DNA of 17,165 bases, taken from contig JBPBPY010000294.1 in the NCBI GenBank assembly GCA_050954505.1, forward strand, positions 1 through 17,165, given 5' to 3'. How positions within the stretch are numbered: the stretch's first letter is position 1; each line of letters starts with the position of its first letter. Both the position numbers and the translations under genes were made by a program. Shown one piece after another: positions 8,529 to 15,476 of this stretch. The notes beneath the pieces are model-generated. The model saw only the letters and a list, made by a program, of their open reading frames with translations, had not been told where the DNA came from and ran no database searches. This DNA comes from JAQGMO01 sp050954505 (GTDB lineage: Bacteria; Pseudomonadota; Gammaproteobacteria; Burkholderiales; Burkholderiaceae_D).

Positions 8529-8561
8529 ACAGATTTCACCCCTAGCCAACCAGACACTGAC

Positions 8562-9608
8562 ATGCATCTCGACAAGCGCGCACAAACCCTTCTCAAGGCC
8601 CTGGTCGAGCGTTACATCGCCGACGGCCAGCCAGTCGGCTCGCGCGCGCTGGCGAAACTCTCCGGGCTGGAACTGTCGCCGGCGACCATCCGCAACATCA
8701 TGGCCGACCTGGAAGAGATGGGCTTCGTCTCCAGCCCGCACACCTCGGCCGGGCGCATACCCACGCCGCGCGGCTACCGGGTGTTCGTCGACACATTGCT
8801 GACGGTCCAGCCGATCGATGAATCGGCGCTGGAATCGAAGATGCAGCCGCGCATGCATAGCGCACTGCAATCGAATTCGCCGCAGAAAATCATTTCCAAC
8901 GCCGCCCAGGTATTGTCTTCGCTGTCGCAGTTTGCCGGCGTTGTCCTGTCGCCGCGGCGCGAGTCGGTATTCCAGCAGATCGAATTCCTGCGTCTGGCCG
9001 AACGCCGGATTTTACTGGTGATCGTGGCGCCGAATGGCGAGGTGCAAAACCGCCTGCTGCTCACCGATGTCGATTACACACCCTCGCAGCTGGTGCAGGC
9101 AGCCAACTACATCAACAAGCACTACGGCGGCCTGGGCTTCGACGATGTACGCCTGCGCCTGCAGGCCGAGCTGCGCCAGCTGCAGGACGACATGACGCAG
9201 CTCATGCAGGCCGCGGTCGAAGCCGGCAGCGATGCCATGAACGACGACAAGGATGATGTGGTGATCTCCGGCGAGCGCAACCTGCTCAGCGTCACCGACC
9301 TGTCGTCGAACATGAGCTCGCTGCGCAAGCTCTTCGACATGTTCGAACAAAAGACCGGCCTGGTACAATTGCTGGATATGTCGAGCAAGGCCAAGGGTGT
9401 GCAGATCTTCATCGGCGGCGAATCGCAACTGGTGCCGTTCGATGAAATGAGCGTGGTCACGGCGCCCTATGGGGTCAATGGCAAGGTGGTCGGCACCCTC
9501 GGTGTGATTGGCCCCACCCGCATGGCTTACGAACGGGTGATCCCGATCGTCGATATCACGGCGCGCCTGCTCTCGAGCGCATTGAGCCAGCCGCAATCGG
9601 GTTCCTGA
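8562..9608 (+). CDS. hrcA: Heat-inducible transcription repressor HrcA
   Basis: HrcA represses groESL and dnaK operons by binding the CIRCE inverted repeat, and is kept active by GroEL. The 348-residue protein has the family length. Its N-terminal winged helix-turn-helix is clear: ADGQPVGSRALAKLSGLELS (20-39), then SPATIRNIMADLEEMG (39-54) and the hallmark SPHTSAGRIPTPRGYRVFVD (58-77). The C-terminal GAF-like dimer domain contains the conserved KGVQIFIGGE block and ends near VIGPTRMAYERVIPIVD. The start ATG lies 33 bp after the HAD gene with no obvious Shine-Dalgarno, so coupling or a leader-dependent start is possible. I did not find a CIRCE element beside the gene, so autoregulation is not supported by this window. 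Neither grpE nor dnaK is adjacent here; the nearest minus-strand neighbour on the left is nadK. Confidence 0.97.
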   Translation: MHLDKRAQTLLKALVERYIADGQPVGSRALAKLSGLELSPATIRNIMADLEEMGFVSSPHTSAGRIPTPRGYRVFVDTLLTVQPIDESALESKMQPRMHSALQSNSPQKIISNAAQVLSSLSQFAGVVLSPRRESVFQQIEFLRLAERRILLVIVAPNGEVQNRLLLTDVDYTPSQLVQAANYINKHYGGLGFDDVRLRLQAELRQLQDDMTQLMQAAVEAGSDAMNDDKDDVVISGERNLLSVTDLSSNMSSLRKLFDMFEQKTGLVQLLDMSSKAKGVQIFIGGESQLVPFDEMSVVTAPYGVNGKVVGTLGVIGPTRMAYERVIPIVDITARLLSSALSQPQSGS

Positions 9609-9706
9609 GTCCTGGCTGGCGGCGCCTTGCCGCGAGACTCGGGTTTTCGGCGGATCAACCACGCCTCTCGCACCCGCGAGGCCCGCTGCGCCGCACCCGT
9701 GCACGG

Positions 9707-9742
9707 GGACAGCACCATGCGCGGAAGGGCGCTGTGCCTTTT
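9707..9742 (+). terminator. Candidate intrinsic terminator after hrcA
   Basis: Arms GGACAGCACC (9707-9716) and GGCGCTGTGCC (9728-9738) pair with one bulged G and one A/C mismatch around an 11-nt loop, followed by TTTT at 9739-9742. It lies 98 bp after the hrcA stop and overlaps the dnaE stop by two bases. A 12-bp perfect palindrome (CCCGTGCACGGG, 9696-9707) sits just before it. Confidence 0.45.
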
Positions 9743-12700
9743 AATACGCCACATCGGGCAAGCGCCCGCCAAGCTTTTCCATCAACGACTGTTTCAAGCC
9801 ATCGGCCGGCGAGACCCGGAAGTCATCCGGCCAGGCGATTTCACAGCCAATGCCCTGGCCGGTGTAGTCGATACAGAACGGCAAGCCGTCGTCGACCTTG
9901 TAGGGCAGCAAAATGCTGCGGATCTGGGCAACATCGAAACGGTCCGACAAGGCGACGGAAAACTTCTTGCCGAATTCAATCCGTGCGCGGGCAATATCCA
10001 TGACCTTTTCAGCCGTGATGCGCATGCCGCCGGAAAAACGGTCTTCCGAGACCTTGCCCTGCACCGCCAGGAATTCATCTTCCTTGAAGAAGGATTTGTT
10101 GGCTTCGAAGACTTCGTTGTACACGGTGACTTCGACTGCCGCAGTGGCATCGTCGAGCGTGACAATGATCATCTTGCCACGCTGGGTCATCATCACGCGA
10201 ATGCCGGAGATGACGCCGGCCATCAAGCGCGCATCCCGTGAGGGGGAAAGTTCCGAAAGTTTGGTGCGGGCAAATTTGCGCGCCTCTTCCGCATACGCAT
10301 TGAACAGATGACCCGAAAGGAAAAATCCCAGCGCCACTTTTTCTTCGGTCAGCTTCTGCTTTTCGCTCCAGGGCGTGGCCTTGATGTAGTCAGGCGTGGC
10401 ATGCATGTCTTCATGGTCGCCAAACAGGCTGACCTGGTTGGCTGCTGCCGCATCCTGCTCGGCACACTCCATCGCAAAGGCCACGGTGGCCAGCATGATG
10501 GCGCGGTCGACCTTGAAACAATCGAAGGCGCCGGCGCGGATCAGCGAATCGATGGTGCGGCGGTTGATCTGGCGCTTGTCGACCCGTTTGCAGAAATCGA
10601 ACAGGTCGGTAAACGGACCCTCCTTGCGTGCCGTGACAATGGCTTCGATGGCGCCCTGCCCCGAGCCCTTGACGGCACCGAGGCCGTAGCGGATCTGCGT
10701 TACCGGCCGCTTGCTCACGCTCGGCGCTTCGCCCACCGGAATGAAACGGTACTCCGATTCATTGATATCCGGCGGCAGCACCTTGAGCTTGCAGATGTCG
10801 ATTGCATCCTCGATCAGGATCTTGATCTTGTCGGTGTCATCCATGGCCAGCGACAAGTTGGCTGCCATGAAGGCTGCCGGATGATGCGCCTTCAGGTAGG
10901 CGGTGTGGTACGACAGCAAGGCATACGCCGCAGCATGCGATTTGTTGAAACCGTAGCCGGCGAACTTTTCCATCAAGTCGAAAATTTCGTCGGCCTTTTC
11001 CTGCGTCAAGCCATCCTTGGCTGCGCCGTCGCGGAAGATCTGTCGGTGTTCGGCCATTTCCTCGGCCTTCTTCTTGCCCATTGCACGGCGCAGCAGATCG
11101 GCGCCGCCAAGCGAGTAGCCGCCCACCACCTGGGCCATCTGCATCACCTGTTCCTGATACACCATGATGCCGTAGGTTTCCGACAGGATGCCTTCGGTGC
11201 GCGGGTCGGGATAGTCGAAACGTTCGCCGTGTTTGCGTTTGCAAAAGTCGGGAATCAGATCCATCGGGCCTGGCCGGTACAGCGCCACCAGCGCAATGAT
11301 GTCCTCGAAACGATCGGGCCGCGCATCCTTCAGCATGCCCTGCATGCCACGGCTTTCCAGCTGGAACACCGCAACAGTCCTGGCCTTGGTCAGCAATTCA
11401 TACGACGGCCGGTCGTTGAGCGGCAAGGACTCGAGGTTGAACTCGGCCAGGGCCGGATCGAGCGCGCGGATGTAGCGCACCGCGCGGTCGAGAATCGTCA
11501 GCGTGGTCAAACCCAGGAAATCGAACTTCACCAGGCCGACGGCTTCGACATCGTCCTTGTCGTACTGGGACACCACGCCGGCGTCGCCGCCTTGGGTGTA
11601 GAGCGGGCAGAAATCGGTCAGCTTGCCCGGTGCAATCAGCACGCCGCCGGCATGCATGCCGATGTTGCGGGTAATGCCTTCAACCTGCTCGGCCAGCGCC
11701 AGTAATTGCTTGACCTCTTCCTCATTCTGTTCACGCTCGGCCAGCAGCGGCTCTTCATTGCGCGCGTCGGCAATCGTCACATGCTTGCCGGGCTTGAATG
11801 GAATCAGCTTGGAGATGCCATCGCAAAAGTTGTAGCCAAGATCCAGCACACGGCCAACGTCGCGCACTGCCGCCTTGGCCGCCATGGTGCCGAACGTGGC
11901 AATCTGCGAGACAGCTTCCTTGCCATAGGTATCCTTGACATACTGGATGACGCGGTCGCGGCCTTCCTGGCAAAAGTCGATATCGAAATCGGGCATGGAA
12001 ACGCGTTCCGGATTGAGGAAGCGTTCGAACAGCAGGTTGTAGGCCAGCGGGTCGAGATCGGTGATCAGCAGCGAGTACGCCACCAGGGATCCGGCACCCG
12101 AGCCCCGGCCTGGACCAACCGGCACGCCATTGTTCTTGGCCCAGCGGATGAAGTCGGCGACGATCAGGAAGTAGCCGGGAAACCCCATCTTGATGATGGT
12201 GTCGGTCTCGAACTTCAGGCGCGCTTCATAACGCTCGCGGTTTTTCTCGCGTTTTTCCTCGTTCGGAAACAGGTGCTTGAGGCGATGTTCCAGGCCAGCC
12301 TTCGATTCGGCCACCAGGAAATCGTCGATGGTCATGCCGTCCGGCGTGGGAAAATCGGGCAGGCGCGGCTTGCCCAGCTCCAGCACCAGGTTGCAGCGTT
12401 TGGCGATCTCGACCGAATTGAGCAAGGCGGCCGGCATGTCCGCAAACAGCGCCGCCATTTCATCCTGGGTCTTGAAATTCTGTTCTTCATTGAAGCGGCG
12501 CGGACGGCGTGGGTTGGCCAGCATCTCGCCTTCAGAAATACAGGTGCGCGCTTCATGGGCGGTGAATTCATCCTTGGTCATGAATTCGACTGGATGCGTG
12601 GCCACCACGGGCAGCTGCAGTGCAGCCGCCAGCGCCACCGACTGGCGCACCTGCAGCTCCATGTTGGGCTGGCCGGCGCGCTGCACTTCGATATAGAACT

Positions 12701-13199
12701 GGCCTGGAAAGATCGCCGCCCAGCGTTTCGCATTGCGCTGCGCCAGTTCCGCATTGCCATTCTCAAAAGCGATGCCGATGTCGCCAAAATGCGCGCCCGA
12801 CAAGGCAATCAAACCGCCTGCCGGCGCCAGGGCTTCAAGCCACTCGGCGCGGATCTCGGCGCGGCCGCGGTGCAGATTGGTCAGCCAGGCTTGCGAGAGC
12901 AATTCGCACAGCTGCAGATAGCCGTGCTTGTCCTTGACCAGCAACAGGAGGCGCGAGGGCTTGTCGCGCTCGGCATCGTTGGTGATCCAGACATCGCAGC
13001 CGACGATCGGTTTGACACCCTTGCCGCGCGCTGCCTTGTAGAATTTGACCATGCCAAACAGGTTGGCCAGATCGGTCAGCGCCATGGCCGGCTGCCTGTC
13101 GGCGGCGGCGGCCTTGACCGCATCATCGATACGTACCAGGCCGTCGACGATCGAGTATTCGGAATGCAGGCGGAGATGAATAAATTGCGGAGAAGTCAT
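9741..13199 (-). CDS. dnaE: DNA polymerase III subunit alpha
   Basis: The catalytic subunit of the replicative polymerase. The 1152-residue length matches the proteobacterial DnaE type. It begins with a PHP domain (HLRLHSEYSIVDGL, residues 8-21). Polymerase landmarks are GPGRGSGAGS (362-371), PDFDIDF (403-409) whose aspartates 404 and 406 align with the metal-binding pair of the E. coli enzyme, and VKFDFLGLTTL (557-567) supplying the third aspartate at 560. YRPGPMDLIP (641-650) and GYGFNKSHAAAYALLSYHTA (748-767) are further conserved blocks. The helix-hairpin-helix region is near 840-895, a probable beta-clamp motif QVSLF is at 922-926, and the OB-fold spans about 993-1070. The ATG at 13199 matches the usual N-terminus. 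It is convergent with hrcA and divergent from trhO. No inactivating change is visible. Confidence 0.98.
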   Translation of the reverse strand: MTSPQFIHLRLHSEYSIVDGLVRIDDAVKAAAADRQPAMALTDLANLFGMVKFYKAARGKGVKPIVGCDVWITNDAERDKPSRLLLLVKDKHGYLQLCELLSQAWLTNLHRGRAEIRAEWLEALAPAGGLIALSGAHFGDIGIAFENGNAELAQRNAKRWAAIFPGQFYIEVQRAGQPNMELQVRQSVALAAALQLPVVATHPVEFMTKDEFTAHEARTCISEGEMLANPRRPRRFNEEQNFKTQDEMAALFADMPAALLNSVEIAKRCNLVLELGKPRLPDFPTPDGMTIDDFLVAESKAGLEHRLKHLFPNEEKREKNRERYEARLKFETDTIIKMGFPGYFLIVADFIRWAKNNGVPVGPGRGSGAGSLVAYSLLITDLDPLAYNLLFERFLNPERVSMPDFDIDFCQEGRDRVIQYVKDTYGKEAVSQIATFGTMAAKAAVRDVGRVLDLGYNFCDGISKLIPFKPGKHVTIADARNEEPLLAEREQNEEEVKQLLALAEQVEGITRNIGMHAGGVLIAPGKLTDFCPLYTQGGDAGVVSQYDKDDVEAVGLVKFDFLGLTTLTILDRAVRYIRALDPALAEFNLESLPLNDRPSYELLTKARTVAVFQLESRGMQGMLKDARPDRFEDIIALVALYRPGPMDLIPDFCKRKHGERFDYPDPRTEGILSETYGIMVYQEQVMQMAQVVGGYSLGGADLLRRAMGKKKAEEMAEHRQIFRDGAAKDGLTQEKADEIFDLMEKFAGYGFNKSHAAAYALLSYHTAYLKAHHPAAFMAANLSLAMDDTDKIKILIEDAIDICKLKVLPPDINESEYRFIPVGEAPSVSKRPVTQIRYGLGAVKGSGQGAIEAIVTARKEGPFTDLFDFCKRVDKRQINRRTIDSLIRAGAFDCFKVDRAIMLATVAFAMECAEQDAAAANQVSLFGDHEDMHATPDYIKATPWSEKQKLTEEKVALGFFLSGHLFNAYAEEARKFARTKLSELSPSRDARLMAGVISGIRVMMTQRGKMIIVTLDDATAAVEVTVYNEVFEANKSFFKEDEFLAVQGKVSEDRFSGGMRITAEKVMDIARARIEFGKKFSVALSDRFDVAQIRSILLPYKVDDGLPFCIDYTGQGIGCEIAWPDDFRVSPADGLKQSLMEKLGGRLPDVAY

Positions 13200-13275
13200 G
13201 GCGATATTTTACCCCCTGCCCAGGCGTGCCAGATGCTAAATTCGAGGCACTGTGGTGGGCTTGGACGCGGGCGTT

Positions 13276-13281
13276 TATAAT
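13276..13281 (+). promoter_or_regulatory. Candidate -10 element (TATAAT) for trhO
   Basis: A perfect TATAAT stands out in GC-rich surroundings. The -35 region about 17 bp upstream (near 13253-13258, TGGTGG) is a poor match, so this is a candidate only. It would give a transcript starting near 13288 and a long trhO leader. Confidence 0.35.
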
Positions 13282-13352
13282 ACTGACTAATCAACGACTT
13301 AGCCTGTAAAAAAATGCCTTGCCGGTGCTGGTGCAGCGGCTTGTGACAGTGC

Positions 13353-13541
13353 ATGTCCGAGCGTGGCATGAATGCTGACGGCGTGGCAACTGCGTGGCAA
13401 CTGCGCCGGCGCGACATGCCGTCTGTTCCCAGCACCGGGACGTTGATTTCAAGCGGTTCCAGGCACCGAAAAACTCGCGCAGGCATTTGCAAAATTTTTG
13501 CAAATGCTGCAAACATTGCGTCAACTTCCAGTCCAACATGA
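13353..13541 (+). CDS. Candidate small ORF overlapping the trhO start by ATGA
   Basis: A 62-codon frame (or 57 codons from ATG 13368) whose TGA at 13539-13541 overlaps the trhO start ATG at 13538-13540. The peptide is basic and Ser/Thr/Ala-rich with no recognised motif, no membrane segment and no Shine-Dalgarno. The overlap geometry would allow translational coupling to trhO, which itself lacks a clear ribosome binding site. It may equally be a chance frame; the 11-bp tandem repeat and the palindrome both lie within it. Confidence 0.2.
   Translation: MSERGMNADGVATAWQLRRRDMPSVPSTGTLISSGSRHRKTRAGICKIFANAANIASTSSPT
13381..13402. repeat. 11-bp tandem duplication
   Basis: The unit gcgtggcaact occurs at 13381-13391 and 13392-13402. 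It lies in the probable leader of trhO, about 135 bp upstream of the start. Confidence 0.85.
13483..13507. promoter_or_regulatory. 25-bp perfect palindrome upstream of trhO (operator-like)
   Basis: Arms GCATTTGCAAAA (13483-13494) and TTTTGCAAATGC (13496-13507) are exact reverse complements around one central T. Each arm contains the 8-bp palindrome TTTGCAAA (13486-13493 and 13497-13504), so the two sites are spaced 11 bp centre to centre, one helical turn. A partial third copy (TGCAAA, 13508-13513) follows. It ends 30 bp before the trhO ATG. It could be a dimeric or tetrameric repressor site, or an RNA hairpin in the leader. Confidence 0.65.
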
Positions 13542-14413
13542 ATGCCATGCAGTCGCCAACCAGCACACCATCCATTGTCAATATCGCTGCCTATAAATTC
13601 ATCACGTTCGATGACACTGCAGAACAGCGCGCCGCATTCCAGCAGGTCTGCGCCGAGCAGCAGTTGATGGGCACCATTTTGCTGAGTCCGGAAGGCATCA
13701 ATCTGTTTTTGGCGGGTACGCGGGAACATATCGACCACTTTCTGGCCTGGCTGCGCAGCGATGTGCGCTTTGCCGACATCGAGGTCAAGGAAAGCCTGTC
13801 GGAAGAGCAGCCGTTTAAGCGCATGCTGGTCAAGCTCAAGCGCGAGATCATCACCATGAACCATCCCTTGATCAAGCCTGAATTGGGCCGTGCACCAGCA
13901 GTCGATGCACGCACGCTCAAGCGCTGGCTGGACCAGGGACATGACGATGGCGGCAAACCGGTGGTGATGCTCGATACGCGCAATGCATTCGAAGTCGATG
14001 TCGGCACCTTCGACAACACCATCGACTACCGCATCGACAAGTTCAGCGACTTCCCGGCCGTGGTGGCAGAAGGCCGGGCGGCACTCGATGGCAAGACGGT
14101 GGTGACCTTCTGCACCGGCGGCATCCGCTGCGAAAAAGCCGCCATCCACATGCAGGAGGTCGGCTTCGACAGCGTCTACCAGCTCGAAGGCGGCATCCTG
14201 AAATATTTCGAGGAAGTCGGTGGCGCCCATTACCATGGCGACTGCTTTGTCTTCGACCGCAGGACTGCATTGAATCCGAAACTGGAACCGACACCGACCG
14301 TGCAATGCTATGCCTGCCGCGCCGTCGTCACCCCGCGCGAACAGATTTCGCCGGACTATGCGTATGGCGTGTCATGCCCGCACTGCATCGGCGAAAAAGC
14401 GCAGGCGGCTTGA
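13538..14413 (+). CDS. trhO: tRNA uridine-34 5-hydroxylase TrhO (rhodanese-like, YceA family)
   Basis: The family hydroxylates the wobble uridine of certain tRNAs in an oxygen-dependent reaction, the first step towards 5-methoxyuridine or 5-carboxymethoxyuridine. From ATG 13538 the protein has 291 residues. The N-terminal acylphosphatase-like domain (IVNIAAYKFITF at 13-24; GTILLSPEGINLFLAGT at 45-61) is followed by a rhodanese domain with VVMLDTRNAFEVDVGTF (142-158) and the active loop FCTGGIRCEKA (191-201), Cys192 being the expected nucleophile. A C-terminal CxxC...CxxC set (Cys257, 260, 280, 283) could bind metal. In-frame sequence is open back to 13394, but those residues are not family-like and run through a palindrome; ATG 13547 is an alternative start. 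There is no clear Shine-Dalgarno. The gene is divergent from dnaE. Older annotations call the family a sulfurtransferase. Confidence 0.94.
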   Translation: MNAMQSPTSTPSIVNIAAYKFITFDDTAEQRAAFQQVCAEQQLMGTILLSPEGINLFLAGTREHIDHFLAWLRSDVRFADIEVKESLSEEQPFKRMLVKLKREIITMNHPLIKPELGRAPAVDARTLKRWLDQGHDDGGKPVVMLDTRNAFEVDVGTFDNTIDYRIDKFSDFPAVVAEGRAALDGKTVVTFCTGGIRCEKAAIHMQEVGFDSVYQLEGGILKYFEEVGGAHYHGDCFVFDRRTALNPKLEPTPTVQCYACRAVVTPREQISPDYAYGVSCPHCIGEKAQAA

Positions 14414-14479
14414 ATGTGCGTGCCGCAGATTGCCAAGCAAAGATCCGGATGCAATCAAAATCCGATGTGGCATTTATTT

Positions 14480-14510
14480 GAAAACGACAAGGTAACATAA
14501 CGCCGTTTTC
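14480..14510. terminator. AT-rich hairpin after trhO
   Basis: Arms GAAAACG (14480-14486) and CGTTTTC (14504-14510) pair perfectly around a 17-nt loop, 66 bp after the trhO stop. The T-rich right arm is unlike a canonical GC stem plus T-run, so the role is uncertain. Confidence 0.3.
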
Positions 14511-14526
14511 TGCCAACCAAACCAAA

Positions 14527-14558
14527 GAAAAAGCATCTCCTTTCAGAAACGCTTTTTC
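14527..14558. terminator. Possible bidirectional hairpin between trhO and the pirin-like gene
   Basis: Arms GAAAAAGC (14527-14534) and GCTTTTTC (14551-14558) are perfect complements around a 16-nt loop, 22 bp from the stop of the convergent pirin-like gene. The stem carries a T-run on its 3' side on both strands, as expected of a bidirectional terminator, although the stem is short of G/C pairs. Confidence 0.45.
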
Positions 14559-14579
14559 CACTGCGAACCGCAAAGCTGA

Positions 14580-15278
14580 TCAACGCGGCAAATCGAATAC
14601 CAGCACTTCCGCATCACTGCCGGCAGTCAGCGACAGCGTAGCTTCATTCTGCGCTTGCACTGCGTCGCCGGCCTTGAGCGCGACACCGTTGACAGTGACG
14701 CTGCCACGCGCCACATGGACATAACCCAGCCGGCCAGGCGCCAGAGAGACCGAAGCCTGTTCCGCGCCGTCGAGCAGGCCTGCATACAGCCTGGCATCCT
14801 GCCTGATCGAAATCGATCCGTCCTGGCCATCGCCGCTGGCAATCAGACGCAGCTGGCCGCGTTTCTGGCTGGCGTCGAAATGCTTTTCTTCATAGCCTGG
14901 CGCAATGCCCATGGTGTCGGGCTCGATCCAGATTTGCAGGAAATGCGTGGTCTGGTCGGCGCCGTTTTCTTCCGAATGGCGCACGCCCGTGCCGGCACTC
15001 ATGCGCTGTACATCCCCAGGACGAATCACGCTGCCATTGCCCATGCTGTCCTTGTGCGAGACCGCGCCATCGAGCACATAGGAAATGATTTCCATATCCT
15101 TGTGGCCATGGGTGCCAAAGCCGCTGCCGGCCAGGATGCGGTCTTCATTGATCACCCGCAGCGGACCAAAACCCATGTGGTCCGGATCGTGGTAGCTGCC
15201 AAATGAAAAGCTGTGATGGGAGTCGAGCCAGCCATGGTTGGCATGACCGCGGGAGGATGCATGGCGAACGGTGATCAT
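14580..15278 (-). CDS. Pirin-family bicupin protein (YhhW/YhaK-like, possible quercetinase)
   Basis: A two-domain cupin of 232 residues, close in length to E. coli YhhW and YhaK. The N-terminus MITVRHASSRGHANHGWLDS is family-typical. The metal set of YhhW is retained at the same numbers: His57 and His59 in GTHGHKDMEI (56-65), His101 and Glu103 in GVRHSEENG (98-106). YhhW-type pirins have in-vitro quercetin 2,3-dioxygenase activity; the physiological substrate is unknown, so I give no symbol. The minus-strand frame is open far upstream, to 16208, under the lysR gene, but a strong AAGGAG 8 nt before the ATG at 15278 and the family N-terminus fix the start. It is divergent from a LysR-type regulator 198 bp away, the usual layout for a regulator and its target. 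The E. coli yhaJ-yhaK pair has the same two families together. Confidence 0.93.
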   Translation of the reverse strand: MITVRHASSRGHANHGWLDSHHSFSFGSYHDPDHMGFGPLRVINEDRILAGSGFGTHGHKDMEIISYVLDGAVSHKDSMGNGSVIRPGDVQRMSAGTGVRHSEENGADQTTHFLQIWIEPDTMGIAPGYEEKHFDASQKRGQLRLIASGDGQDGSISIRQDARLYAGLLDGAEQASVSLAPGRLGYVHVARGSVTVNGVALKAGDAVQAQNEATLSLTAGSDAEVLVFDLPR

Positions 15279-15476
15279 GAGTTCTTCTCCTTGGTTGTTC
15301 TGCGTTGTCGATGAATGAATCATACGCACTCGCTCGAGAGCAAAACAGGGGATAATTCCGTACGATTTGTTGAAATAAACTGAACAAGATTTCTGCAGTT
15401 TCCAGATGCCTTCGTCCGATTTCAAACCTTCGTTTTTTTCATCACCTAGCTTCATTACCTTGCTTCGAAAGCCTGC
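15279..15476. promoter_or_regulatory. Divergent control region between pirin-like gene and lysR
   Basis: This 198-bp, relatively AT-rich gap must hold both promoters and, by analogy with other LysR systems, the regulator's operator. A short dyad ATGAATCAT lies near 15314-15322. Several T-N11-A style sites are possible, but none is distinctive enough to call. No ORF of note is present. Confidence 0.45.
15287..15292 (-). promoter_or_regulatory. Ribosome binding site of the pirin-like gene
   Basis: AAGGAG on the minus strand, 8 nt before the ATG at 15278. It is the clearest Shine-Dalgarno in the window and decides the start of a frame otherwise open for over 300 codons upstream. Confidence 0.85.

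Larger units (their letters stand above)
13200..13537. promoter_or_regulatory. Divergent dnaE/trhO intergenic region
   Basis: This 338-bp region contains no recognisable gene. It holds a perfect TATAAT (13276-13281), a run of seven A (13307-13313), an ATG-initiated 10-codon Cys-rich frame (13314-13346, MPCRCWCSGL), an 11-bp tandem repeat (13381-13402), a 25-bp palindrome (13483-13507), and a 62-codon frame ending in an ATGA overlap with trhO. If the TATAAT serves trhO, the leader would be about 250 nt. The dnaE promoter is presumably on the minus strand near the left end; I cannot place it. Confidence 0.5.

Noticed and set aside
8460..8561. CIRCE operator near hrcA
   Set aside because: I looked for TTAGCACTC-N9-GAGTGCTAA in the region before hrcA and saw no match.
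10308..11705. 465-codon plus-strand open frame
   Set aside because: Also antisense to dnaE, with the His/Gln/Arg-rich composition typical of shadow frames.
11706..13280. 524-codon plus-strand open frame
   Set aside because: It is the antisense of dnaE; long antisense frames are expected opposite GC-rich genes and the peptide has no recognisable domain.
13394..13537. 48-residue N-terminal extension of TrhO
   Set aside because: It runs through the 25-bp palindrome and gives basic, Cys-rich residues absent from the family; the conserved IVNIAAYKF block follows soon after ATG 13538.
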